Shown one piece after another: positions 25,735 to 33,841 of a stretch of DNA of 64,000 nt. Position 1 is the first letter of the stretch. Every line of letters starts with the position of its first letter. Both the position numbers and the translations under genes were made by a program. The stretch is from the NCBI RefSeq assembly GCF_900108315.1, contig NZ_FNVB01000003.1:655404-719403 (forward strand). The letters are read 5' to 3'. Under the pieces are notes generated by a model. It ran no database searches, was not told where the DNA came from, and saw only the letters and a program-made list of their open reading frames with translations. The DNA is from Saccharopolyspora kobensis. Lineage in GTDB: Bacteria; Actinomycetota; Actinomycetes; Mycobacteriales; Pseudonocardiaceae.

Positions 25735-26658
25735 GTGGAAGCCCGTCATCTCCGCTATGCGCTCGCCCTCGCCGAGCATCAGCACTTCGGCCGCGCCGCC
25801 ACCTCGTTGGGCATCGCGCAGCCGCCGCTGTCGACCCAGATCGCCGCCTTGGAGCGGGAGGTCGGCGAGCGGCTCTTCGACCGCACCTCGCGGGGTGTTT
25901 TCCCCACCGCCGCAGGAGAAGCGTTCCTCGCCCGGGCCCGCTCGGCGCTCGCGGAGATGAACCGGGCGCGCGTCGACGCGAGCCGGGCGGCGCGCGGTGA
26001 GACCGGGCGGCTGCGGATCGGGTTCATCGGCTCCGCGCTGCTCCAGCCGCTGCCGGGAGTGCTCGGCCGCTTCCGCCGGACGCACCCGGACGTCCGGCTC
26101 GCGCTGCAGGAACTGGACAGCCCCACCTCCGCGGCCGCGCTGCTCGCGGGCGAACTGGACGTCGCGGTCGGCCGGGGCGGCCCTCGCGGCGCCGGAGCGG
26201 AGAACCTGATCATCGTGCCGATCGGTGCGGACCACCTGGTGGCCGTGGCCTCGAAGGCGCACCCCTTCGCCGGGCGCCGGTCCGTCGACGTCGAGCAGCT
26301 GGTCCAGGAACCGCTGATCGCCAGCGCGGACGCCGCGAGCTCCTACCTGAGACCGCTGTTCGAGCAGGCCCCGGACGCCCTCGACGGCGCCGCGATGGCC
26401 CGCGACGTGCACACCATCGCCGGACTCGCCGCCTGCTGCGCCGGAGTGGGCCTCGGCCCCGACCGGATGCGGCTCATCGCCCGCGACGACATCTGGTTCT
26501 GCGACGTCACGCCCCGCTTCCGGCTGCCGGACCTGCAGATGTCGTTCCGCGCCACCGATTCCTCACCGGTGCTCGCGGCATTCCTCTCGGTGGTGCGCCA
26601 GAACTGCGCGGACGTCGGCACCCGCCTGGACGGCCTGCTCGCCCGCCACTCCTCGTGA
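25735..26658 (+). CDS. LysR-family transcriptional regulator
   Basis: A 307-aa LysR regulator. The N-terminal winged helix includes HLRYALALAEHQHFGRAA and PPLSTQIAALEREVGERLF. The effector domain starts near residue 92 (LRIGFIGSA). GTG 25735 is the standard start for the family (MEARHLRYA). It is divergent from the esterase/efflux operon, the usual LysR arrangement, and ends in a strong hairpin that begins at its stop codon. Confidence 0.94.
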   Translation: MEARHLRYALALAEHQHFGRAATSLGIAQPPLSTQIAALEREVGERLFDRTSRGVFPTAAGEAFLARARSALAEMNRARVDASRAARGETGRLRIGFIGSALLQPLPGVLGRFRRTHPDVRLALQELDSPTSAAALLAGELDVAVGRGGPRGAGAENLIIVPIGADHLVAVASKAHPFAGRRSVDVEQLVQEPLIASADAASSYLRPLFEQAPDALDGAAMARDVHTIAGLAACCAGVGLGPDRMRLIARDDIWFCDVTPRFRLPDLQMSFRATDSSPVLAAFLSVVRQNCADVGTRLDGLLARHSS

Positions 26659-26689
26659 TCCCGCCCGGCGGCAGCCACCGGGCGGGATC
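26657..26689 (+). terminator. Hairpin terminator of the LysR gene
   Basis: GATCCCGCCCGG (26657-26668) pairs exactly with 26678-26689 around a 9-nt loop. The stem begins in the LysR stop codon. Confidence 0.72.
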
Positions 26690-26716
26690 GACTGGGCGTC
26701 GAAGCCGCCAGTGGCA

Positions 26717-26754
26717 CCGGCCGGAACCCGGGAGTCCGCCCGGGTTCCGGCCGG
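26717..26754 (-). terminator. Hairpin terminator of the azt operon
   Basis: A perfect 16-bp stem, 26717-26732 with 26739-26754, and a 6-nt loop, ending four bases past the last azt gene. It is the longest perfect stem noted in the window and can act in both directions. Confidence 0.78.
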
Positions 26755-26757
26755 GTT

Positions 26758-27924
26758 TCAGTCCTGCACCCCGCTGAGTTCGTTCGGGGTGGCGGGCAGG
26801 CTCCCGGTGGCCAGGCGCTCGCCCGAGGCCAGGTCGATCGCGTGGATCTCCTTCTTGCCCGGGTCGGTGACGTAGGCGGTGCCGCCGCGGACGAAGATCG
26901 CAGGCCGCGGCTGCTGCCACTCCAGCGGTTCCTGCCAGGCGTCCAGGACCGGGATGGTGCGGGTCACCTGGGCGGTCACCGGGTCGATCTGGTGGATCCG
27001 GCCGTCGGTGCCCAGGACCAGCGCCTCGCCCGCCGCTCCTCTGGCGAGGGAGCGGAAGGTGTAGCTGGTGCCGATGTCGACCAGCCGCAGCGTGCCGTTG
27101 GTGGTGTCGATGAGCGAGACCTGCTCGGGGCGCTCGAGTTCGGCGTGCTCGTCCTGCTTGTAGTCGCCCAGCACGATCGGCGAGGCGTCGGAACCGGCCT
27201 GGTTGCCGATCCGGCCGTACTCCGTGGGGCTGGTGACCTTCGTGATCTCGCCGTCGCGGTAGATCAGCGCGCCGTTCTCGCAGCCGACCACGACGGTCTC
27301 GCCCTGCGCGGTGGCCTCACCGTGCACACCGGGGCAGTCCTCGTTGCGCGCGATCTCCTTCCGCGCCGCGTCGAGCACCGCGATGCCGCGCCGCTCCTCC
27401 TCGTTGCCCACGGTGATCACGAGTTCGCCGTTCGCCAGCTCGATCGCGACGCCGTGGTGCGGCTCCGGTGCCCGGTACACCTCGGTCGGCGGCAGGCCGT
27501 CGCCGAGCTCCGCGGGGTCGAACGTGGTGGCTTCGCCGGTGCCGTCGGCGAAGAGCACCGTCTTGCCCGCGTGCCGCACGACGTGGCCGGGCTTGGCACC
27601 GGCGAACTCGGCGTCGGTCAGCACCGCACCGGCCGCGTCGAGAACGCGGAAACCCGTTGCCGTGGACACCAGCACGTGCCGGTCGTCGCCGGCCGGGTTG
27701 AGGCGGTTGAACCCGGCCAGCGGCAGATCCTCGGCGACCTGGAGGGTCTTGCCGTCGAGGACGTAGACGCCACCGTCGTAGGTGACGGTAATGGGTTCGG
27801 CGACCACCGCGGCCCGTTCCGGCGGAGGGGCGGTGGTGCCGCAGGCCCCCAGCACGACTGCCAGGGAAGCGGCGAGGCCTCCTGCCGTGATCTTCTCGCG
27901 TGAACTGCTGCTCATCATCACCAT
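26758..27924 (-). CDS. aztD: AztD-like zinc metallochaperone lipoprotein (copy 1)
   Basis: A 388-aa exported beta-propeller-type protein. An N-terminal signal with lipobox-like LGAC (cysteine about 27-28) is followed by repeated strand pairs and by paired histidines in PEPHHGVAI and ECP.VHGE, as in AztD. In Paracoccus, AztD is a periplasmic chaperone that hands zinc to AztC. ATG 27924, 27918 and 27915 are all in frame; the AGTGGA just before suggests 27918 or 27915 is used. It is last in the aztB-aztD2-aztC-aztD1 transcript, 25 bp after aztC. Two AztD-like proteins in one locus is notable. Confidence 0.85.
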   Translation of the reverse strand: MVMMSSSSREKITAGGLAASLAVVLGACGTTAPPPERAAVVAEPITVTYDGGVYVLDGKTLQVAEDLPLAGFNRLNPAGDDRHVLVSTATGFRVLDAAGAVLTDAEFAGAKPGHVVRHAGKTVLFADGTGEATTFDPAELGDGLPPTEVYRAPEPHHGVAIELANGELVITVGNEEERRGIAVLDAARKEIARNEDCPGVHGEATAQGETVVVGCENGALIYRDGEITKVTSPTEYGRIGNQAGSDASPIVLGDYKQDEHAELERPEQVSLIDTTNGTLRLVDIGTSYTFRSLARGAAGEALVLGTDGRIHQIDPVTAQVTRTIPVLDAWQEPLEWQQPRPAIFVRGGTAYVTDPGKKEIHAIDLASGERLATGSLPATPNELSGVQD

Positions 27925-27949
27925 TCCACTGTGGAGGGACAGATCGGGG

Positions 27950-28885
27950 TCAGCTCCGGCCGAGCCCGCGGACGATGGATTCGGTGTTGGACCGCATCAT
28001 CTCCAGGTAGTCGCCCGCGCCCCGTCCCGGTCGGCTCAGCGATTCGGAGAACAGCGGCACCACCTCGACCCGCAGCCCGACCTGGTCGGCGAGGACCTGC
28101 GCGAGGCGGTCCGGCTGGGAGGAGTCGGCGAAGATCGCGGGCACACCCGCCGCGCGGATGGTGTCCGCGAGGGACTTCAGGTCCGATGCGCTGGGCGAGG
28201 CGAGCGTCGTCCCGCTGGGCACCACCGCGCCGATGACCTCGAAGCCGTACCGCTGGGCCAGGTAGCCGAACACGTGGTGGTTGGTCACCAGCTTGCGCCG
28301 CTCGGCCGGGATGCCGGCGAACCGCTGGGCCATCTCCGCGTCGAGCCGGTCGACCGCCTCCCGGTACTGCGCGGCGTTGGCGCGCACGACCTGCGGGTCC
28401 ACGCCGTCGACGTGGGCGATGACCTGCTCGGCGATCACGTCGACGGCCCTGCTCACCCGCCGCGGATCGGTCCAGAAGTGCGGGTCGAGCTGCCCACCGG
28501 CGCCCGCCGCGGTGTAGCCGAGCGGATCCACCCGCTCGCCCACGGCAACGGCCGGGATCCCGGCGGATTCGGCGGCCTGGACGTTGCGCGCGATGCCCTC
28601 CTCCAGTCCCAGTCCGTTGTGGACGACGAGGCCCGCCTGCTCCAGCTTCGCGGCCTCCTGCGCCGAGATCCCGAACGAGTGCGGGTCCGCGTCGGGCTTC
28701 ATCAGCACCGTCACCTCGGCTTCGCCGCCGACGATGCGCCGGGTGATGTCGCCGAGGATGTTGGTCGTGACGACCACGCCGGGCCTGTCCTGCCCTGCGG
28801 CGCTGCAGCCGGTGAGGACCAGCAGGACCGCAACACCCAGAGCGATGAGCAGTCGTCGCCCGCTGCGGTGGCCTGCCGCGCTCAT
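27950..28885 (-). CDS. aztC: AztC-type zinc ABC transporter substrate-binding lipoprotein
   Basis: A 311-aa cluster A-I metal-binding protein. The lipobox LTGC places the lipidated cysteine at 27. Likely zinc ligands are His69 (DADPHSF), His136 (DPHFW), His204 (TNHHVFGYLA) and Asp254 (FADSS), in the order expected for the family. No long histidine-rich loop is present, as in AztC rather than ZnuA. ATG 28885 overlaps the stop of the upstream AztD-like gene by 4 bases; the longer frame is not protein-like. It captures zinc outside the cell and delivers it to AztB. Confidence 0.92.
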   Translation of the reverse strand: MSAAGHRSGRRLLIALGVAVLLVLTGCSAAGQDRPGVVVTTNILGDITRRIVGGEAEVTVLMKPDADPHSFGISAQEAAKLEQAGLVVHNGLGLEEGIARNVQAAESAGIPAVAVGERVDPLGYTAAGAGGQLDPHFWTDPRRVSRAVDVIAEQVIAHVDGVDPQVVRANAAQYREAVDRLDAEMAQRFAGIPAERRKLVTNHHVFGYLAQRYGFEVIGAVVPSGTTLASPSASDLKSLADTIRAAGVPAIFADSSQPDRLAQVLADQVGLRVEVVPLFSESLSRPGRGAGDYLEMMRSNTESIVRGLGRS

Positions 28886-30069
28886 CGGCCGGTCTCCACC
28901 ATGTGCGCGATCCGGCCGCCGAGTTCGAAGGTGCGGGCGCGGCGGAGGGAGTCGTTGTAGTCGATCTCGTGGACGACGCCCCCGTCGTTGACGTAGGCCC
29001 GCGTGGTGTCGACCTCGATCGTCGGAGCGGCAGCGCCGGGCGTGCTCAGCAGCGGGATCGCTGCCGTTTCCGACCCGGTTCCACCGTCGAACGCGCGCAG
29101 CGCTCCGTCCGCTGTCACGGCGAGCAGCGGTCCACCGGCACCGACCGCGCTGACCGCCAGCGCCGGGCCGGTGTCGACGAACGTCCACGCGCGGTGCGCG
29201 ATGTCCAGCGACCAGGCACCGGTTTCCCCGGCCTTCGCCGCCAGCACGTCGCTTCCCGGCCGGTGGTCGAACTCCCGCGCCCGCTCCGCATCGGACACCG
29301 GTCGCGGATACGGGATCTTCGCACCGCGGAACGCTCCGCCGTCCGACGTGACGAGGAGTGCGCCGTCAGCGCAGCCGAACACGACGCCTCGCCGGGTGAC
29401 CGAAGCACCGGCCGGGCTCGGGCACGGCTGGTCGACGGCAGTCACCGGTCGCCCGTCCCGGCTGCGAACCTGGACCTGTCCCGGCTGCTCCACCGGCACG
29501 AGCAGGTGACCGTCGTAGGGCACCACCGCCGCGTCCGGCGCGACGTCCTCGATCGTGCCGGTTTCGGCGATCCTGCCCGCGTCGAGCTCTGCTCGGTCCA
29601 GCAGCTCGGCGCGGCCGTCGCCGAAGGACACCGCCACGACCGCGGTATCGCTGTGCGCGCCCGTCAACCCAGGGCCCGGGATCGCGCCGACCTCGCGAAC
29701 GGCGGCGCGGTAGTAGTGCACGTGATCGCCGTGGTCGACCATCCAGGCCCCGCTGTCGACGATCCGCACCTCCCCGCCGGTGGCCAGGTAGGCGAACCTC
29801 CCGTCACCGGCGGACTCCTCCACGCCGGACGTCCGCCCGACGTCCGTCACCTCCCCGGTGATCAGGTCCAGCACTCGCGCGGCGCCGCTGTCCACATCGG
29901 ACAACACCAGACGAGACTGCGCCTCCGCGGCTTCCTCCGCACCCTCGACGTAGCCGTGCGGTAACTCCTCGGCGGGCGGGTCCGGCACGCTGCTCGCGCA
30001 TCCTCCGATGAGGACGAACACGGCCGAAACGCCCATTGCAACAACGGACTTCTTGCTGATCCGGTTCAC
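28882..30069 (-). CDS. AztD-like metallochaperone lipoprotein (copy 2)
   Basis: A 395-aa lipoprotein with signal peptide and lipobox IGGC (cysteine about 22-23). It carries a propeller-like succession of short strands and the histidine cluster DHGDHVHYYRAAV (about 130-142), the AztD hallmark, plus HSD and FDHRP. It is clearly a diverged relative of the 26758 gene. GTG 30069 overlaps the aztB stop by 4 bases. Its place between the permease and binding-protein genes implies a role in zinc loading. Which of the two is the orthologue of characterised AztD cannot be settled by eye. Confidence 0.85.
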   Translation of the reverse strand: MNRISKKSVVAMGVSAVFVLIGGCASSVPDPPAEELPHGYVEGAEEAAEAQSRLVLSDVDSGAARVLDLITGEVTDVGRTSGVEESAGDGRFAYLATGGEVRIVDSGAWMVDHGDHVHYYRAAVREVGAIPGPGLTGAHSDTAVVAVSFGDGRAELLDRAELDAGRIAETGTIEDVAPDAAVVPYDGHLLVPVEQPGQVQVRSRDGRPVTAVDQPCPSPAGASVTRRGVVFGCADGALLVTSDGGAFRGAKIPYPRPVSDAERAREFDHRPGSDVLAAKAGETGAWSLDIAHRAWTFVDTGPALAVSAVGAGGPLLAVTADGALRAFDGGTGSETAAIPLLSTPGAAAPTIEVDTTRAYVNDGGVVHEIDYNDSLRRARTFELGGRIAHMVETGR

Positions 30070-30941
30070 ATCAACCTTTCGATTCCGGCTTCCACCCGCC
30101 CGCGCGAGGCGGTCGAGAGGCGCTGCGCGCGGTGGCGGATCTCCGCGGCCAGCGCGGAGAGGAAGAACAGCCCGACCGCGATCGCTGAGATCGTCGCCCC
30201 GGCGGCGGTGCCCCAGTGCCACGAAGCCACCAGCCCGATGACCGTCGCGGTCGCGCCGAGCAGTGCCGCGCCGAGCATGATCGCGGGAATCCGGTCCACC
30301 CAGAGGGCGGCCGCGGCGGGTGGTGCGATCAGGAGGCTGAACACCAGCAGCGTTCCGACGACGTGGAACGAGGCGACGATCGCCAGCGTGACCAGGCCCA
30401 GCAGGCAGGCGTGCGCGAACCGGGGCCGCAGGCCGAGGGTGTGCGCCTTCCGCGGATCGAAGGCCAGCGCGACGAACGACCGGTGGCCGAGCGCGGACAC
30501 CACCAGCGCGACGGCCAGCGCCGCCGCGAGGAAACCGAGGTCCTGCTGGCGCACCGCCAGCACGTCGCCGAAGAGGAACCCGGTCAGGTCGACCGCGAAG
30601 GACTGCGAGTGCGAAACCACGATCACGCCCAGCGACAGCATGCCGACGAACAGCAGCCCGATCGCGGTGTCCTGCGAGAGCCGCGAAGACCTGCTGAGCG
30701 CGGTCACGCCCAGCGTCATCACACCGGCGCTCAGCGCCGCCCCGAGCAGCAGGTTCCCGCCCAGGAGCGAGGCCAGCGCGACGCCCGGGAGCATCCCGTG
30801 GGACATCGCGTCACCGAGGAAGGCCATGCCGCGCAGGACGACCCAGGTACCGGCCAGCGCGCAGACCGACGAGACCAGCACTCCGGCCCACAGCGCCCGC
30901 GCCACGAAGGACACCTCGAACGGGACGAACAGCCAATCCAT
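30066..30941 (-). CDS. aztB: AztB-type zinc ABC transporter permease
   Basis: A 291-aa permease of the ABC-3 (ZnuB/MntB) family with 8-9 helices. Family features are GMAFLGDAMSHGMLPG, facing the ATPase, and the FHVVGTLLVFSLLIAPPAAA segment. ATG 30941 gives the standard N terminus (MDWLFVPFEVSF). It is first of the leftward azt operon and divergent from aztA, with a Zur box 14 bp upstream of the start. Confidence 0.93.
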   Translation of the reverse strand: MDWLFVPFEVSFVARALWAGVLVSSVCALAGTWVVLRGMAFLGDAMSHGMLPGVALASLLGGNLLLGAALSAGVMTLGVTALSRSSRLSQDTAIGLLFVGMLSLGVIVVSHSQSFAVDLTGFLFGDVLAVRQQDLGFLAAALAVALVVSALGHRSFVALAFDPRKAHTLGLRPRFAHACLLGLVTLAIVASFHVVGTLLVFSLLIAPPAAAALWVDRIPAIMLGAALLGATATVIGLVASWHWGTAAGATISAIAVGLFFLSALAAEIRHRAQRLSTASRGRVEAGIERLM

Positions 30942-30954
30942 GACCGAGGACACT

Positions 30955-30973
30955 ATCGAAAATGATTTTCGAT
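30955..30973. promoter_or_regulatory. Zur box
   Basis: ATCGAAAATGATTTTCGAT is a 19-bp palindrome (one mismatch at the centre). Its core differs from the Streptomyces/mycobacterial Zur consensus TGAAAATGATTTTCA only at the outer bases. It lies in the 76-bp gap between aztB and aztA, so zinc-loaded Zur should repress both directions. Confidence 0.88.
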
Positions 30974-31017
30974 GTCGATAAGATGGCCGTGACGTCGAAC
31001 ACCACGTGAGGAGTGCA

Positions 31018-31731
31018 GTGACGATCACCAGCGATCGAACGGAGATCACCATCCGCGACGTGACCGTCGGCTACACGCGCGAACCGGTGCTGCGCGGTCT
31101 CAGCGCGGCGCTCCCGCGCGGGCGGACGACCGCCGTCGTCGGGCCGAACGGATCCGGGAAATCGACCTTGCTCAGCGCGATCGCGGGCGTGCTCCGCCCC
31201 GCTGCGGGCGCGGTCGAAGGCGTGAGCGGCCAGCGGCCCGCGTTCGTCGCGCAGCGGAGCGCGGTGTCGGATTCGCTGCCCATCAGCGTCCGCGACACCG
31301 TCTCCATGGGACGGTGGGCGCATCGCGGGCCGTGGCGGCGGCTGACCGCCCACGACCGCGCGGTCGTCGAGGAATGCCTGGCCCGCCTGGAACTCCGCCC
31401 GCTGGCCACCCGCAGGCTCGGCTCGCTGTCAGGCGGCCAGCGGCAGCGCGCGCTGCTGGCGCAAGGACTCGCGCAGGAATCCGGGCTCCTCCTGCTCGAC
31501 GAACCGGGAACCGGGCTGGACGCGGAGGCGCGAGAGCTGATCGCCGAAGCGCTGGAGCAGGCCAAAGCGCGCGGAACGACCGTGGTCCAGGTGACCCACG
31601 ACTTCACCGAAGCCAGGCGCGCGGACCACTGCCTCGTGCTCAGCGCCGGGCGGCTGATCGCCGAGGGCCCTCCCGACGACGTCCTGACCCCGCAGGTGCT
31701 TCAGGAGGTCTGGGGAATCCGACCGCTCTGA
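31018..31731 (+). CDS. aztA: AztA-type zinc ABC transporter ATPase
   Basis: A 237-aa ATPase with Walker A GPNGSGKST (42-50), a Q-loop at AQRSAV, signature LSGGQRQR (about 137-144), Walker B LLLLDEP and H-loop VTHDF. GTG 31018 is chosen: GAGGAG is at the right distance, and the upstream GTG 31006 lacks one. It powers AztB. Placement on the opposite strand from the rest of the azt genes, sharing one Zur box, is a simple way to co-regulate all five genes. Confidence 0.94.
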   Translation: MTITSDRTEITIRDVTVGYTREPVLRGLSAALPRGRTTAVVGPNGSGKSTLLSAIAGVLRPAAGAVEGVSGQRPAFVAQRSAVSDSLPISVRDTVSMGRWAHRGPWRRLTAHDRAVVEECLARLELRPLATRRLGSLSGGQRQRALLAQGLAQESGLLLLDEPGTGLDAEARELIAEALEQAKARGTTVVQVTHDFTEARRADHCLVLSAGRLIAEGPPDDVLTPQVLQEVWGIRPL

Positions 31732-31742
31732 GGCGTTGCCGG

Positions 31743-32711
31743 TCAGTCCTCCTGCTTGGTGGGCACCGGGGTTCCGTTGCGCAGGTGCGGTTCGCGGAGG
31801 CCGAAGATCGCCTCGAACTCGCGCATCCGCGCTGCCCGGTACTCCGGGACGCCATCGGGGTCGAAGTCGTAGAAGCCGGTGCCGTCCTGCAGGCCTCGGC
31901 GGCTGGTCGACATGTTCCGCTCGATCACGTCCGGGTGCTGGAAGCGCTCGCCCAGCTCGGAGGTCAGGTAGCGGGAGGCGTAGTAGAGGATGTCGCAACC
32001 GCCCCAGTCGATGAACTCCAGCGGGCCGAGCACCGAGAAGCGCGGGCCGAGGCCCGCCCGGACCGCCAGATCGATGTCGGCCGCGCTGGCCACGCCCTCC
32101 TCGACCATGCGGGCGGCTTCGTTCATCACCAGCGCCTGCAGCCGCGGCACGATGTAGCCCGCCGCCGGGCCGCACACCACCGGGACCTTGCCGATGCGCT
32201 CGAGCAGCCCGGTCAGCGCCTCGACCGCCTCCGGGTCGGTCTCGTCGCTGCGGCTGACCTCCACCAGCGGCATCAGGTCGGCGGGGTTGAGCCAGTGCGC
32301 GTTGACCACCCGGCCCGGCCGGTCGACCAGCTTCGCGATCTCGGTGACCAGGAACGTCGAGGTGGTCGAGGCGATCACGGCGGACTCGCCGACCTGGGTG
32401 CAGACCCACGCCAGCGCCTCGCGCTTGATCTCGATGACCTCGGGCACCGCCTCGAACACCACGACCGCATCGGCCAGCCGCGCCGCTTCCCGGCCGCACA
32501 CCGTCAAACCGGCCAGCGCCGCGTCGTCACCGAGCTTCGCGCGCAGCTGCTCGGCCAGGCGGTCGCGGACGCGCCGGCAGTAGGCGCTGCGCTCCTCCTC
32601 GGTGCGGTCCTTGACGTCGGCCAGCACCACCGGCAGGCCTGCGGCCAGGCACGTCAGCGCGATGCCCTCGCCCATCCGGCCGGCACCGACCACCGCGATC
32701 TCGTCGGTCAC
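31743..32711 (-). CDS. 3-hydroxyacyl-CoA dehydrogenase family protein
   Basis: A 322-aa two-domain dehydrogenase. The NAD-binding fold starts VTDEIAVVGAGRMGEGIAL. The catalytic histidine lies in VVNAHWLNPADLMPLVEV, and the C-terminal dimerisation domain carries GYIVPRLQALVMNEA. The family covers 3-hydroxybutyryl-CoA and carnitine-type dehydrogenases; AHWLNP in place of AHFFNP leans toward hydroxyacid or L-carnitine/gulonate-like substrates. GTG 32711 overlaps the upstream stop by 4 bases. It is last in a three-gene operon with an opine-type dehydrogenase and an MFS carrier. Confidence 0.88.
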   Translation of the reverse strand: MTDEIAVVGAGRMGEGIALTCLAAGLPVVLADVKDRTEEERSAYCRRVRDRLAEQLRAKLGDDAALAGLTVCGREAARLADAVVVFEAVPEVIEIKREALAWVCTQVGESAVIASTTSTFLVTEIAKLVDRPGRVVNAHWLNPADLMPLVEVSRSDETDPEAVEALTGLLERIGKVPVVCGPAAGYIVPRLQALVMNEAARMVEEGVASAADIDLAVRAGLGPRFSVLGPLEFIDWGGCDILYYASRYLTSELGERFQHPDVIERNMSTSRRGLQDGTGFYDFDPDGVPEYRAARMREFEAIFGLREPHLRNGTPVPTKQED

Positions 32712-33814
32712 GACTCGAACCCCTCCACCAGCAGCTGCGCCAACTCTTCCCGGGACAACTCCGCCAGGCCCAGGCTCTCCAGCGTGCGCCCCTCCGCGTA
32801 GAGATCGCGGCCGGTGATCGCCGAGGCGATGCTCAGCAGGCCGTGCGCCACCGGGGTCGGCACGCCCGCCCACCGGCCGACCGAGACCAGCAGGGACAGG
32901 CCCAGCCGGGTGTCCTCCAGCATGTAGCGGTGGCTGAGCAGGTCGATCTTCTCCCGCCAGTCGCCGCTGTCGGTCAGCTTCTCATGCGCGGCGCGGCCGT
33001 ACATCCACTCCTCGCCGTCGGTGGCGTAGTGGTCGGCCAGCGGGAAGTGCGGGGCGCGGTAGCCGAGCGCTTCGCGCAGCGCGACGCGCTCGGCGTCCAG
33101 CGCGTCGGTGACGCGGCGGATCGACTGCTGGGTGCCCTCGTTGTGGATGTCCCAGGCGTCGAAGTGCTCCAGCGGCCCGGCGTTCATCATGATCAGCGGC
33201 GGGTGGATGATCGGCCCGGCGTTCATCAGCGCCCCGCTGAGCCCGTCCTCGGCGACCTCGACGCTCGGGTAGGCCTCGCGCAGCACGCCGAACGCCTTGT
33301 CCGCCAGCCGGCTCGGGAACACCCCGGTCGGCAGGCGCGTCGCGTAGCAGCTGATAACGATCTCGGTGTCGCCGTGCCTGCGGGCCAGGTAGGGCAGCGT
33401 GCCCGTCTCGGCGAACGCGACCTCGGCGGAGTTGCCCGCGTCGGCCATCGCCCTGCCGAACAGCACGGAGCCGAGCGTGCCCGGCGGCAGGAAGACGACC
33501 TGGCCGTCGGTGAGCAGCGGGGCCAGCCGCCCGGCCAGGTCCTGGTGGGTGGTCGAGGGCAGCGGGACGACGATCAGCGCGGCCTCGCGCACCGCCTCGG
33601 CGAGGTCGGTGACCGGCCGGATCGCGCCGTCGGCGTCGCCCACCGGCACCTGCCGGGTGCCGCGGTGGTCGCGGACGGTGACAGCACCCGCCGCGCGGAG
33701 GGCCTCGTGCGCTTCGGCGTCGCGCCGCCACCACCGCACGTCGTGACCGTGCTCGGCGAGTTCCGCTGCTGCGGCCCAGCACCCGTGCCCGCCTCCGAGG
33801 ACTGCGATTCTCAA
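32708..33814 (-). CDS. NAD/NADP octopine/nopaline (opine) dehydrogenase family protein
   Basis: A 368-aa protein with a Rossmann start MRIAVLGGGHGCWAAAAEL. The opine-dehydrogenase helical domain holds the catalytic His/Asp pair region (INHPP-like IIHPPL at about 208-213) and WMYGRAAHEKL. Enzymes of this family make or split N-(carboxyalkyl) amino acids by reductive amination or its reverse. It overlaps the downstream dehydrogenase by 4 bases and follows the MFS gene by 27 bp. Together they suggest uptake and oxidation of an N-substituted amino acid; this is inference. Confidence 0.86.
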   Translation of the reverse strand: MRIAVLGGGHGCWAAAAELAEHGHDVRWWRRDAEAHEALRAAGAVTVRDHRGTRQVPVGDADGAIRPVTDLAEAVREAALIVVPLPSTTHQDLAGRLAPLLTDGQVVFLPPGTLGSVLFGRAMADAGNSAEVAFAETGTLPYLARRHGDTEIVISCYATRLPTGVFPSRLADKAFGVLREAYPSVEVAEDGLSGALMNAGPIIHPPLIMMNAGPLEHFDAWDIHNEGTQQSIRRVTDALDAERVALREALGYRAPHFPLADHYATDGEEWMYGRAAHEKLTDSGDWREKIDLLSHRYMLEDTRLGLSLLVSVGRWAGVPTPVAHGLLSIASAITGRDLYAEGRTLESLGLAELSREELAQLLVEGFES

Positions 33815-33841
33815 CTCGTCGAACCCTTCTCGCGTCGGAAC

